Of a DNA stretch of 43,440 nt, positions 33,202-43,440 are shown piece by piece. Under the pieces are notes generated by a model. That model was given only the letters and a program-made list of their open reading frames with translations, did no database searches and was not told where the DNA came from. This stretch comes from Pleurotus ostreatus/Saccharomyces cerevisiae fusant. Its lineage: Eukaryota > Opisthokonta. Every line of letters starts with the position of its first letter. Position 1 is the first letter of the stretch. The stretch is from positions 1-43,440 of the forward strand of contig JAMQCK010000180.1 in NCBI GenBank assembly GCA_024196135.1. Direction: 5' to 3'. Position numbers and translations under genes: made by a program.

Positions 33202-34402
33202 GACTGGAGCAGCAGGCGAGACCGTGGGGGTAGGGGAGAAGGCGCGGTGCGTACTGAAGCTTGATTTGTGCAAGTTTGGCGCGGGCGACGGTCCGGCTCG
33301 CGCCGCGAATGGATTGGTTGGCGACGCCCTCCATGGCGACGCCGGCGACGCAGTGCGCTGCCACTGTGTACCACAGTGAGCTCAGCAGCAACATCGATGC
33401 ACTTTCTTACCATGGCGGTTTTAGACGGGGGTTCTCTCGTTCATCTCATCCATCCATCTCTTTCTATGTCCTGCAGCAAGGCAGACGCATGTTCTCGGTT
33501 ATCGCATTCTTCGCGAAAGCGGTGACGCCAGTAGGTCATTATTTATAGGTTAGTGCTCTTCTTATGCTTATCTGGGAGCTCTAGACATCGATGCGTGCCT
33601 CATGGTGAGCATACTTCCTTCGCGAGCCAAACCCGAACTTCAGCGTATCCTTTCCTTTCCGTTCCTTGGATGACTAAATGTATCAGCTATCAAGACCTTA
33701 TACGCCCATCTTATGCGCCTGGCGCATTGGTTCCAAGAGAGCTGGCCCTTTGGAAGACGAGGATGAGCTGTGTTTACTCACTGTCCACGTGACATGTTCA
33801 ACTTCGGTGATTGCCGTACACCAGCCTGCTCGAAGCCTGTTGGCATGAGACTCACGTTCTCTCCTCAAACTTGTTTGTACAGGCAAACCAGACCGTCTCA
33901 TAAGGCTTTGCTTGACTCTGATGCCACGCTCCCTGATAATTCTGAAGAAGACCTGTCACGTCTAAGCGCCTCCCTCGTCTGCCCATTTGCTTTCTTTCCC
34001 CGACAAGATGCTGGAGAGACATGCATGTCGATACCCTCTTTGGACCTCTGGTTATTCCTTCCAGGCAAGCATGAGCTAGCCTTTCTGCGTTGCAAGATTT
34101 GAGTTCAGTCATTGTATGCATGATGCCTTTCACCTCCTCACAGCGATGCGCTACTTTCCCTCTTTCTTTCAACAAAATTGGATGGTCGGTAGGGCCTAAT
34201 TTACTACAATCATTTTTGTTCAAGTTCCTATCGGACTCCGAATCGGAGTGGTCCTGCAGACTCGCCGTCACCTGACCGCGGTTCAACTTCGGCGATCTCC
34301 GAGCCGGATATATATACTGAAGCTCGCTCATCCGTTGCTTGCTCTGTACCATTCACGACACTGCTTGTTGACTAGCGAAACATCGCCCAGACTCTAAGAA
34401 AC
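33202..34402. promoter_or_regulatory. Divergent intergenic region, clathrin and dehydrogenase promoters
   Basis: At 1.2 kb this is the longest gene-free interval right of 7 kb. It holds the promoter of the minus-strand clathrin gene and that of the plus-strand dehydrogenase. A GTTCAACTTC half-element lies at 34281, about 120 nt before the dehydrogenase ATG, followed by a TATATATA run near 34309. Frames in the middle show no protein-like translation, and I saw no RNA gene. Confidence 0.4.
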
Positions 34403-36219
34403 ATGTCTTCTTCAGCGCCTTTCACCTTCAAATGGGGGATCATTTCGACTGGTCAGATTGCGACCAAATTCGTCGAGGTAAGTATGCTTCGATTCATCGG
34501 GACGGTTATGGACCCAAGTGTGCTAAATCATTCCAGGACCTGCTCGTCGACCCTAAGACGTGAGCGCTTATCTGTGTCTATTTGGCTAACCATTTTTCTC
34601 ATCCTTGGATTAGACGCACCGTCGACGATGTTACGCACAAGATTGTCGCTGTCGGCTCTCGCAGCGTTCCCAAGGCGCAAGAGTTCATCGACGCAAAGAT
34701 AAACGGCGACAAGAGCATCAAGGCTTACGGCTCGTACGATGAGGTCTTTGCTGACCCGGTGAGCATCACAACTATCCGCCTTCCCTCTCGTCGTCTTTAT
34801 CTCTCTTCCCGAGGATAAACGAACTAACCACTGCTTGACGCGTCCAGAATGTCGACGGCGTCTACATCGGTAAGTCATTCGTCCCATGGTAGCTTTTCCA
34901 ATTCCTAACCACCCCAGGTACTCCCCACACCTACCACTACCCCGCCGCCCTCGCCGCCCTCAAGGCCAAGAAGCACGTCCTCTGCGAAAAGCCCGTCACC
35001 TCGAACGCCGCAGAGCTCAAGTCCCTCCTCGCCGCCGCAAAGGAGAACAACGTCTTCTTCATGGAGGCGATGTGGACGCGCTTCCAGCCGCTCGCGCAGG
35101 AGATCAAGAAGGTCGTCGACAGCGGCGAGCTGGGGCTGCCGATTGCGCTGCACGCGGATCTGTCGGGTGATTTTGACATCGAGAGTGAGTGCTTGCTTGC
35201 GAGGCCTACGAAATCACCCGCGCTGTTAGGCGATAGAGTCAAAGACGTACTGCGATGCGTATCGGGACGTCGAGAATCCCCACGACACAGTACGGGCTCG
35301 CTGAGCAGATGCTGATTCCCCACGCAGATATCCCGACGACGCACCGGATTCTCGACCCACAGCTCGGTGGCGGCGCTCTCCTAGATTTGTAAGTCGAAGC
35401 TGGCCCCATGGGCCATGGCCATGACGCTGAAGGAACCGCACTCACCGTTCTTCCTATCAGAGGCCCTTATCCCCTGGTGTGGGTGAGTAATCTTCGTCAG
35501 TCTCTCCCGCGCCTCCACCATGCCCCGAATTGTTCTTCCAGTCCGGTCCGGGCATATACCTACCCTAACCATTCCCATGCTAACACAGCAGACTCACTGA
35601 CGCTCCCCAAGGCCATCATGCTCCTTTACGAGCACCCCGCCAACGCCGGCGCGAAGCCCGCAAACATCTCTGGCTCCATGCTCAAGACCCCGCGCACCGG
35701 CGTCGACGCCAGCTCCGCCTTCACTCTCACCTTCTCTCCCGACTCCTCCTCCACCACCACCTCCCCCAACCAAACCCTCCGCGCCCAAGCGCACCTCACC
35801 TGCAACACCACTCTGAACGCCATCGACCCCGGCGTCATCGTGCGCTTCCAGCGCGGCACGATCCGCGTGAGCGCGCCCATCTACTGCCCGAAGGCCTTCA
35901 GCGTGGAGTATCTCGACGCGAAGGGCTTGGTGGAGAAGAAAGAGGAGAAGAAGGCGGAGTACGTGGGCGGCGGGTGGCACTTCCAGGCGGACGAGGTCGC
36001 GCGGTGCGTGCGGGATGGGAAGACGGAGAGCGCGCTGTGGGGGCACGACAAGAGCTTGTTGGAGATGGAGATCTTTGACGAGGTGAGTGGGGTCATTCTT
36101 GAGAAGATCCACGAGACCTGGGTGGGTGAAACGAGGAACTAACGGCGCGCCTCAAAATATAGGTTCGCAAGCAAGGCGGATACAAGTTCCCTCCTGGCGT
36201 GGAGCATGTCGCTGAGTAA
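34403..36219 (+). CDS. Gfo/Idh/MocA-family NAD(P) oxidoreductase
   Basis: Nine exons: 34403-34477, 34537-34559, 34614-34758, 34848-34869, 34918-35184, 35328-35388, 35461-35482, 35612-36082 and 36163-36219; 380 residues in phase. The family reduces or oxidises sugars and related alcohols with NAD(P). The Rossmann fold opens with KWGIISTGQIATKF. KKHVLCEKPVT carries the catalytic Lys (about residue 113), and EAMWTRFQP and HRILDPQLGGGALLDLGPYP follow as in the dimeric dihydrodiol dehydrogenase / NADP D-xylose dehydrogenase branch. The C-terminal half is the beta-sheet substrate and dimerisation domain. Exon 5 joins exon 6 across a 144-nt intron, longer than the others. The exact substrate cannot be read from the sequence. 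Confidence 0.88.
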
Positions 36220-36324
36220 AAGGGCACTTGCGTGTGAACGCCACCTGTGTGCAGGAAGCAGGAAGAGACAGCCGAGCAGAAATCGAACGTGTACAAGATA
36301 GCAGATTTCGCGATTACCAATAAA

Positions 36325-37849
36325 TTACAAGAGTGCTGTAGAGGACTCGAGGATGACGCGCGGTCCGTACGTCGCATAGTCGCTTTTAGAGACGAAGTTC
36401 TTCGCGTGAGGGTCGTGGAAGATGATCTATGCCCGGTGATTAGTCAAGGAGGATGGAAAAAGATAAACAAGCGTACCTTTGCAGTGATACTTGAGCCCAA
36501 ATACGCAGCGTAGCAATCGCCGCTATCCCTGTATTCTGGGTAGTATTCCGGGATGTGGACGGTGTGGATCGAACGCGGCTGAACGTCAGTGGCGACGTCC
36601 TCCTTCACAATGAAGGGCTGACACCTCGAGCGCAGCCCCGCGCCAATGCCCGACACATGCCGCGTAATATCCCCCGTAACGAACAGCCCGCGCCACAAAT
36701 ACTGCCTCTGGTCAATAACACCCAGCGAGATCGCATGGTTTACCGCTTCCTGCAGCGATATATGCGGCTGCTTCGGCTCCCCCGCGTCCGCCCTCCGTAT
36801 CCTGTCCACCAGCTCCACGTCGAACAAGGGCTCGCAGAAGCGGTGCCGCTCCTTCCCCAGCGTGATCTCCTTCTCCCTGAACTTGACCGTGATGAGGTCG
36901 AGCGCCTCGATCTCGCGCTGACGCGCCTGCTCGGCCTGCGTTTGCTTCGCGGTCGCCTTCTTGCGCATGCCGTTCTCGATGATGGCCTTTTCTTTGCCGG
37001 CGGCGACGATGGCGCCGATGTCGGTGATGCCTTCGTCCTCCTGTGTTGCGGCCTGCTCGCCGTGCGAGGGTGGACGGATGTGATCCTGCTCCCAGAGCAT
37101 ATGCACGAGCTCGAGTAGAGCGCTTTCGAGGGCGTCTTCAGGTAGGGGCGCATCCGCCGGCGAGATGGCACCCATGACGGAAGGGTTGGCGCGCAGGAGG
37201 TGAGCCAGGTAGCGCTCGCAGTCACGGAGGCCGATGCTGGTGGATAGGCGCCCGGCGTAGATGGGGACAGCGTCGTAAATCGGGGTAACGTCTGTCGCAT
37301 TGTTCCCAATGTCGACGACTACTCCAGAGACAGCGTTGGCGGCATATAGCTGGGAGACCGGACGCTCGATAATGGTGAAGCCAGCGACGTTGAAGCGTTC
37401 GAAGAAGAGCTTGCATATGCGCTCATAGGCATCGCGTGCGAGGCCGGGGAAGATGGAGAGGATGACAGGGGACTCCATCTGGAGGCGGCGCAGGCCGAGC
37501 TGCTTGAAAAGGACGTGTTTCCTGATCGACGCGTTAGTGCTTGTTCGGTCGACGCGTCGAACGCGTACCATATCGCCTCTGCCTGCGTCCAGTCACCAAT
37601 GTCCCCATCCGCAAAGGGATAAGAGACCTGGATGTTGTCCTGACCGTTCGACAAGGCCTCCTCGAGCTCTTTGCCAACCAGGTAGTCGCTCACGGCGGGG
37701 GAGCTGCTCTGCGCATTCTGTGTTCGAAGTCCAACTCGTGCGTTCAGATAGACCGCAGGAGTCCTGAGTAGTTCGTGCAGTCCCTGGCCTGCATATATCA
37801 CGTCGCGGCCGGTCTCGAGGACGACGACGGTGTTGTCGCGGAAAGACAT
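36325..37849 (-). CDS. ARP9: Actin-related protein, Arp9-like
   Basis: Exons 37849-37569, 37521-36477 and 36426-36325, in phase; 475 residues. The actin fold is recognisable: DNTVVVLETGRDVIYAGQGL at the N-terminus (phosphate-1 region, diverged from actin's DNGSGMCKAG), then SPVILSIFPGLARDAYERIC, then VVVDIGNNATDVTPIYDAVP (phosphate 2) and LWRGLFVTGDITRHVSGIG near the adenosine motif. A Lys/Glu/Gln-rich insertion lies at about residues 245-285. In fungi, Arp9 (with Arp7 or Arp42) is a core subunit of SWI/SNF and RSC chromatin-remodelling complexes, and this divergence with an insertion fits that class better than Arp4 or Arp8. The actin-fold call is secure and the Arp9 label moderate. It is divergent from VMS1, with 190 nt between start codons. 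Confidence 0.75.
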
Positions 37850-38039
37850 GGATGATTGCCGGACGGAAAAGGCGGCGCGCACGTGCAGCACGCGCCATTG
37901 TTCTCCGCATTTGGAAATTTATAAGCGCCTGACTGCTCCTGACTCTCGCCTACGTCAGACAGAATCAAGCGCGACATAAATATTCGGTCGCGGTACTCCT
38001 TGTCCTCAACTCCCATCATCCCCTCACGCGCTCTCCACG
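37850..38039. promoter_or_regulatory. Compact bidirectional promoter between ARP9-like and VMS1 genes
   Basis: The two start codons lie only 190 nt apart on opposite strands, so both genes must share this interval for transcription start. It includes a short AT-rich patch (AAATTTATAA near 37914-37923) and CTACGTCAG near 37951. Co-regulation is an inference from spacing. Confidence 0.5.
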
Positions 38040-40044
38040 ATGGTCTACCAGCCTCGACAACAGTACCATCTGTTCTCGCTTCCTGCTGAGCTGCTCGCCA
38101 GCCTTACGCCGCGAACTCTGGTCAATCAGCCGCCAGTACAGGAACCGACTCCCCCGCCTACACCCCCTCCAATCATCACCGAGAATGCCTCAAGAGCATG
38201 CAACATATGTCTTGCAGCATCTTTCGCCAACGTCGACGATCAGCGAGCGCACTTTCGATCCGATTGGCATCGATACAACGTGAAGGCGCGTCTGAATGGA
38301 AGCAAGGCTGTCTCTGAGGCAGAATTTGCGTCTATGCTCGATCGTGCGTCCTGACCACATGATATTGCATTTACATACTAACAAAAGTATAGGCTTGGAA
38401 GACTCACTTTCCGGGTCTGAATCCTCATCGGACGGCGAAGGCTCTGAGTCTGATGCAGTCAATACCCTTGTGAATCGAACAAAGCGCCTCCATACGCGTC
38501 CAGATTCACCATCCGACGATACCCCCACTGCCCCTCGCCAGGCTATAACCTGGTTCCACTCTCCCCCATCCACCCAAATAGGCGTCTACCGCGCAATATT
38601 CACCGCCAAGGACGATACGCCCTCCGCACAACTAGACGAACTCAAGGAACTCCAAGTCTCCCCACCAGAAGGCCGCCGATGGGCTATGTTTATGGTCGCA
38701 GGCGGTCACTTCGCCGCCGCCATCGTGCGCGTTAGCTCCCCACCCGAGGACGAGGAAGCAGAAGACGCGACCACGAAGAAGAAAAGGAAGCTCAAGCAGC
38801 CGAAGCCGGACACGGAGGTGCTCAGGCATAAGACGTTCCACCGTTACACTAGTTAGTGGTCCGCCTGTACTTCCATAGCATGTTGCTAATCTATCCTCTT
38901 CATTTCTACAGCACGCAGAAAGCAGGGTGGTTCGCAAAGTCTGAACGACAACGCCAAATCGAAAGCCGTCAGTGCTGGTGCGATGCTTCGTCGGTATGGC
39001 GAGCAGGCACTTCGCGACGACATTCGTGGCCTCATCGACGAGTGGGCGGAGGACATCGCTGCCTGCGAACGCATCTGGATCCGCGCCTCCACCTCCAATC
39101 GCAAGATCTTCCTCGACTACGAGGGCGCCCCCATTGACAAGGGCGACCCTCGTCTCCGCACGTTCCCCTTTCCCACCCGCCGCCCCACTCAAGCAGAAAT
39201 TGCTCGATGTCTCCAGGAGCTCGTCCGCGTCAAGATTTCCCACTTCACTGAAGAAGAGCTCCAAGCCCAAGACGAAGCAGCCAAACCGAAGCCCCGGCCC
39301 GTTGCAGCAGCACCTGTTGCCCCACCACCCGTCGAGAAAACGAAAGCACCCAAGCTCTCCCCCGAAGAGGAGGCCCTCCGCGACAAGTGGACCCGCCTCC
39401 TCGACATGATCACACGCGGCCGCCTCGAGCCCCTCCAATCCTTCTTCGCACGCGAGGGCGCCAACCTCGGCGGCCCCGACGCCGTCATCCCTACATGGGC
39501 CCCCGAGTCGCGCACCGCGCGCACGCTACTGCAGCTCGCCACCCGCGAAGGCCAGGTCGACGTCGTGCGCTGGCTGCTCGAGGGCGCGGGCGCAGACCCC
39601 ACCATCCCCGACGCCGACAACCGCACCGCGTACGACCTCGCCCGCACGCGCGAGGTGCGCGACGTCTTCCGGCGCGCCGCGGGGGACATGCCCGACAAAT
39701 GGGACTGGCTCGGCGCGGGCCACGTGCCGAGCGCGCTGACGCGGGACGCGGAGGACGCGCGCGAGGAGAAGAAGAAGCTGCGGCGGAAGGGGCTGAAGGA
39801 GAAGATCAAGGAGCGCGAGGCGCGGGAGAAGGAGAGGGGCGGGACGCCGGAGCCGGAGCCTGAACCTGCGCCGGTGGTCGAGCCCGTGCGCGCTGAGCTG
39901 AAGGCGGGGCCGAGGAAGCTGGGTGGGACGGCGGGTGCGGTGGAGGGGGTGGCTGGGTTGACACCGGAGATGCGTGCCAAGGTCGAGCGCGAGCGAAGGG
40001 CTCGGGCAGCAGAGGCGCGATTGAAAGGCGTAGCAGGTCGATAG
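38040..40044 (+). CDS. VMS1: VMS1/ANKZF1, ribosome quality control peptidyl-tRNA hydrolase
   Basis: Exons 38040-38343, 38393-38851 and 38912-40044, in phase; 631 residues. Vms1 releases nascent chains stalled on 60S ribosomes by cleaving tRNA, opposes Rqc2 CAT-tailing, and works with Cdc48/VCP and at mitochondria. Domains in order: a C2H2 finger (CNIC at 54-57, His71 and His77); an acidic linker; a VLRF1/eRF1-like domain at about 155-310 with the catalytic loop QGGSQSLND, including the active-site Gln263; ankyrin repeat at about 455-490 (LLQLATREGQVDVVRWLLEG and TAYDLAR); a Lys/Glu-rich coiled coil at about 520-550; and a C-terminal VCP-interacting motif (ERRARAAEARLKG). All key features are intact, so the protein should be active. 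Confidence 0.94.
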
Positions 40045-40118
40045 ACGGTCTCCAAGTCGAGCATCAATGCATGTCGTGTCCTCGCTCTGCTCCCAGGCAT
40101 CAGACGCAACCTGGTCAA

Positions 40119-41970
40119 TCAGAATTTCCTGAATACCGTGACGGGTTTATGAATGAGGTAGTCGATGCCCCCAACATTGTACCCTTCGGCGAGACGCGGT
40201 CGTGCTTTCTCCTGCAGCTCCGAAAGCGTCGTGCGCGTCAGCTCCATGCGCGCGGAGCTCCCTCCTGTGCTAATTGACGCGAAGACGGGGATGATGTCTT
40301 CGTTCTCTGCCGAGTGCTCTTCTCGCCGCGCGTTGACGATGGCCTTTGGGACAACGTCCATGACGTTGATGACGAGCTCGACGGCCGGGCCCACGGGAGG
40401 AACTCGCTTATGCGCGCCGAGGATGGCGGCTACAATAGTCTGTGCATGGTCCTGGATGAATTCGTGTACGAAGGCGACGACATAGCGCTCGTCGCGTGGT
40501 GTGATTGTCCCTTCAGAAGGAGACTGCTTGTTAGCTTGGAGCGACGGTCGTGTTTGAGGACATACCTCGTTCAAGCCTGTAGCGAGGACGCTCTTTGCCA
40601 TTGAAACAGTAAGGTTGATGAGAGGGCCAGTCTTTCTGCTGGCACTCCTCGCCGCAGTAGAACGCGCTGAAGCACGCACAGCGGTAGCGACACAGCCGAC
40701 CAGGATTTGGACACTGTCAGAAATTGGATCCTTTTCAGTCTCTGAGCATACCAGAAGCTTAAGCCCAACCCACCTCAGCGCCACGGAAGCAACGAACTTT
40801 GTAGAGGCGTCGAATGAGTGCGGCCCTTCTACGCACCCACTGGTCGATCCGTTCTTGCTCCTCGACCGACTCGCCCAGCCCCGTACCCACGAACGACACC
40901 TCTTTCTTCGCCAGAGCGCGCACGACGCAGACGTGATCTCCGTGAGTCGTGATGAGGCGCATACTTCCCGTTAGCTGACCATTATGCGCCTGCGAATCGA
41001 GCCACAGTATCGACATCATGACGTGCTGGCGGATGGCCCACGCAAGCGGGCGCCCGTCGACACTCGACCGCCACATGCCGTGCAGCACAGAGCAAACAGT
41101 GATCGCAATGACTCTCAGGTTGGGTATCCCGCGTATGGAGCGCAGGAGTTCTACCCACCCCTCTACAACGTCCTTTGCTTGGGTGTCCAGCGGGAGTAGT
41201 TCGTTAGAGAACTCCGCGACCGCGATGCAATGATTGTTGACGTCGTCGAGATAGCTGGGCTTCCTCGCCAGCGTCAAGTCGATGAGGAGGCGCGTCTGCT
41301 TGAGCATCTGGTGGAGAAGGCGCCGTGGGCGGCTCTTGACCGCACCGAGCGCGGCGGGCAGGAAGTGCGGGTGCAGGTTCTGCGCGACAGCGGTTGGGTA
41401 GTTCGACATCGCCTCTGGACTGTTGATGTTTTCCGCAAAGCTCTTGTCCTTGATCCACATCGACATGCGGACCGAGCTGGCGAGGCCGTTTATACACTGG
41501 TATGCGTCACAGTTCGCATTCCGGTACTCGTCAAACCGAAGCCAGAGCAAGAGGAGCATGTTGTGAAGGCTCGGTGTCGTTGATCGCAGATAAGTGACGA
41601 GATCGGGCGTGCTGAAGAAATAGAATATCGTGCGACAGAGGGTCTCCAGCGGTACCCTCTCCTTGCGAGCCTGTGCATGGTGCACAGGATGCAGGAAGTC
41701 CAACCAGAGCAGAAGAGTCGGCCATAAGCTGGTGATGCACTCCTGGATATCACCATCGATGCTTCTATATTCCTTCATCCTACCCTCCAGAACATAATTC
41801 AGATATTCGATATCGGCTATCGCGCCGAGCACCTGAGACGACTGCAGCTCCCAGTGGTCCGCTTCCAAGGCGTAGGGATCCAAACGAAGGTATGAGAAGC
41901 TGGAAGGCTGACGCAGATATCGCTTGATCTGTGCAGTATTCCCATGATTACGAGGGGGACGAGAGGACAT
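40119..41970 (-). CDS. MYND zinc-finger protein (second of two related genes)
   Basis: Exons 41970-40774, 40713-40566 and 40510-40119, in phase; 578 residues. The second intron (55 nt) has a GTATGT donor, a GCTAACA branch motif and a pyrimidine-rich end before GAAG. The N-terminal 390 residues are helical and resemble the plus-strand gene at 21508-23409: LLLWLDFLHP against RWLDFIHP, and LLLLWLRFDEYRN against LFDLWLHFPAYTN. The finger runs CPNPGRLCRYRCACF, SAFYCGEECQQKDWPSHQPYC, so every zinc ligand class of a MYND finger is represented. The C-terminal 130 residues (VAFVHEFIQDHAQ to GIDYLIHKPVTVF) look folded but unfamiliar. Its role is presumably protein-protein interaction; the partner is unknown. 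Confidence 0.8.
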
Positions 41971-42077
41971 GAAGATGGCTGACAGAGCCGCAGAGCGAGG
42001 ACCAAGCAAGAGGGATCACAGTAGGAGGCAACCCACTGTTCGCGTTCGCAGCATTTCCGCCGTAACTTGAAAGCGTG

Positions 42078-42106
42078 GCTTGAACTTGCGCGATCATGTG
42101 ATCACA
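42078..42106. promoter_or_regulatory. Palindrome upstream of the second MYND gene
   Basis: A perfect 10-bp palindrome TGTGATCACA lies at 42097-42106, preceded by GGCTTGAACTTG from 42078, which resembles a half of the AAGTT element seen upstream of other genes. It lies about 110 nt before the start codon of the minus-strand MYND gene. Function inferred from position only. Confidence 0.3.
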
Positions 42107-42210
42107 TCACACAACCGTACACACGAACTATTGAAGCTATTACCACAAGCCAGGCCAGAACGGGGTATTCAAAAGCTCTACAGATACGAAACAGTCTAGA
42201 AGATACTCTA

Positions 42211-43440
42211 CTACCACAAATCATTGTCGAACCGCTCTAGTGTCGAATTCGCATCCTCCACGTCCTTCTGCGCCTTCTTGCGCATATAAAAGATGGGGCA
42301 ATCCTTCGCTGAGCACAGGACGTCCTGCCGAATGCGCGTAAGCAAATGCCCAACCTCAAGAAAACAACAACTCTCACCTGATGCAACGAGCCCTGACACC
42401 GCTGGCACTGCGTCCATAGCCGTGCGAACCTCGTCTGCAGCTCCGAAGCCGTCATGACCTGCTTTTGATACAGCTCGGGCATCCGCCCTCTGCAGTTGTT
42501 GCACACGGCGCCGCCGGCCTGGCTGTTGACACCCGCACGCAGCGGTGTCTTGCACCCCAAGCAGGTGACGGTCTTGACTGCGAACTTCATTAAGCCGCCA
42601 ACAGTAGGAGTTGCGATTTGTATGGTGCGCGTGTGGTCTCCAGACACTATCAAAAAGGTCAGTTACAGCGCATAGCACTCGGGAATTCTCGACTTACACA
42701 ACGAGTTCGCCCTGCTCCCCAAGATCGGCTCGAAGATACGCATGAGCGGCTTTGACAGCTGGTTCTCCAAGTAATACTGCGTGTCGATGGGCACATTGTT
42801 CTCCAGAACATATAGCGGATCCTCGGCCTTCTCATACGCAGCAGCGCCCTTCATGCCCTTGATGATGACATACGCGACACGATCGCCCAGCGCGGGGGCG
42901 GAGTGCTTGTCACGCTTCCTCATGCGCTCGGCCAGCTCGACGTGCGCCTGCTTGCCGGTGTAGTCCGCCTTCGCGAGCGCCTTCGTGATCACGAGCTGCG
43001 ACATGTCGACCTTGTTCTGCAGTAGCTCGGAGATGGTGTGTTTGACATAGCTGCAGGTGGATTAGATGCGACGTATAAGGTGATAGGACAGTTGACTTAC
43101 TCTTCCGCCCCCTTCACGTCCCGATCAATGAGCATCTTATGCAGACACGTCTCAATGACCGTCGACACAAGCCGACAGTTATCTCGTCGTACAGTCTGCA
43201 ACCCTTGTCAGCTGCCACCCATATTGCTCTCCCAAAGATGAGGCACGCCGCTCCCCCACTCACCTCAATCCCCTTCGAATCCAGCTTATCATACTTCTCC
43301 GTCTTCGTCCAATACAGCCCCGCATACCGCTTCTTGCTAATCAGCAAATACGGGAAATACACCTTCTCGAACTCCAGCTTGATCGGCTTCACGAACTTGC
43401 CCGTCACGAAGTCCGCCGCCTCCGCGCCCATCTCCATCAC
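42211..43440 (-). CDS. POL3: DNA polymerase delta catalytic subunit, C-terminal part
   Basis: Partial: the gene enters from beyond 43440, so the exonuclease and most of the polymerase core are missing. Exons seen: 43440-43264, 43195-43101, 43050-42698, 42646-42378 and 42324-42211, giving the last 335 residues. POL3 is the replicative B-family polymerase for the lagging strand. [21 protein letters not shown] is the B-family motif with the KKRYA-type template-binding segment, and GDRVAYVI and [18 protein letters not shown] follow. The C-terminus has CysA (CLGC...CNNC, zinc) and CysB (CQRC...CSAKDC, the iron-sulphur cluster site that binds the B subunit). The sequence is intact to its natural stop. 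A neighbouring mitochondrial or zeta polymerase is excluded by these motifs. Confidence 0.95.

Noticed and set aside
40511..40565. Ultra-short 31-nt intron or frameshift after the second MYND finger
   Set aside because: A 55-nt intron with GTATGT donor, GCTAACA branch motif and GAAG acceptor keeps the frame, so no unusual intron is needed.
40119..40784. A single uninterrupted frame of 221 codons as the whole 3' part of the second MYND gene
   Set aside because: Its upstream half reads the MYND finger exon out of frame. With introns at 40773-40714 and 40565-40511 the finger and the C-terminal block join cleanly.
1..43440. CRISPR arrays, bacterial operons, ribosome binding sites or a biosynthetic gene cluster
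   Set aside because: The window is eukaryotic with spliced genes. No direct-repeat/spacer arrays were seen, and no polyketide synthase, peptide synthetase, terpene cyclase or P450 genes were recognised.

Overview
The window is nuclear DNA from a filamentous basidiomycete, most likely an Agaricomycete (mushroom or polypore class). The signs are intron-dense genes with introns mostly of 45-75 nt, GC-rich third codon positions, a fungal F-box protein with zinc ribbon, and MYND-finger proteins of the kind expanded in this class. All assignments come from reading translations and splice signals; no database search was possible.

Layout. Positions 1-7014 hold no convincing intact gene, only exon-like scraps and degenerate short tandem repeats. 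From 7015 the DNA is densely genic: PARP-like ADP-ribosyltransferase (+, 7015-9272); F-box/zinc-ribbon protein with a doubtful internal splice region (+, 9638-12103); a five-exon acylphosphatase of only 92 residues (+, 12587-13091); an unrecognised disordered protein with a Cys/His-rich C-terminus (-, 13384-15798); a Bem3-type PX-PH-RhoGAP (+, 16528-21096); a MYND protein (+, 21508-23409); sphinganine C4-hydroxylase SUR2 (-, 24051-25063); CCR4-NOT subunit CAF40 (-, 25475-26853); clathrin heavy chain (-, 27222-33201, 17 exons, 1678 residues); a Gfo/Idh/MocA dehydrogenase (+, 34403-36219); an Arp9-like actin-related protein (-, 36325-37849); VMS1/ANKZF1 (+, 38040-40044); a second MYND protein (-, 40119-41970); and the C-terminal 335 residues of DNA polymerase delta POL3 (-, 42211-43440, entering from beyond the right edge).

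These are mainly housekeeping genes: vesicle coat, cell polarity, sphingolipid synthesis, mRNA decay, ribosome quality control, chromatin remodelling and replication. They do not form one pathway. The points of interest are the PARP-like protein without the catalytic glutamate, the two related MYND proteins flanking the central block on opposite strands, a 24-bp coding minisatellite, a palindromic AAGTT-S-AACTT element upstream of several genes, and two or three loci where splicing is unclear. I found no clear evidence of a wholly new biological system.
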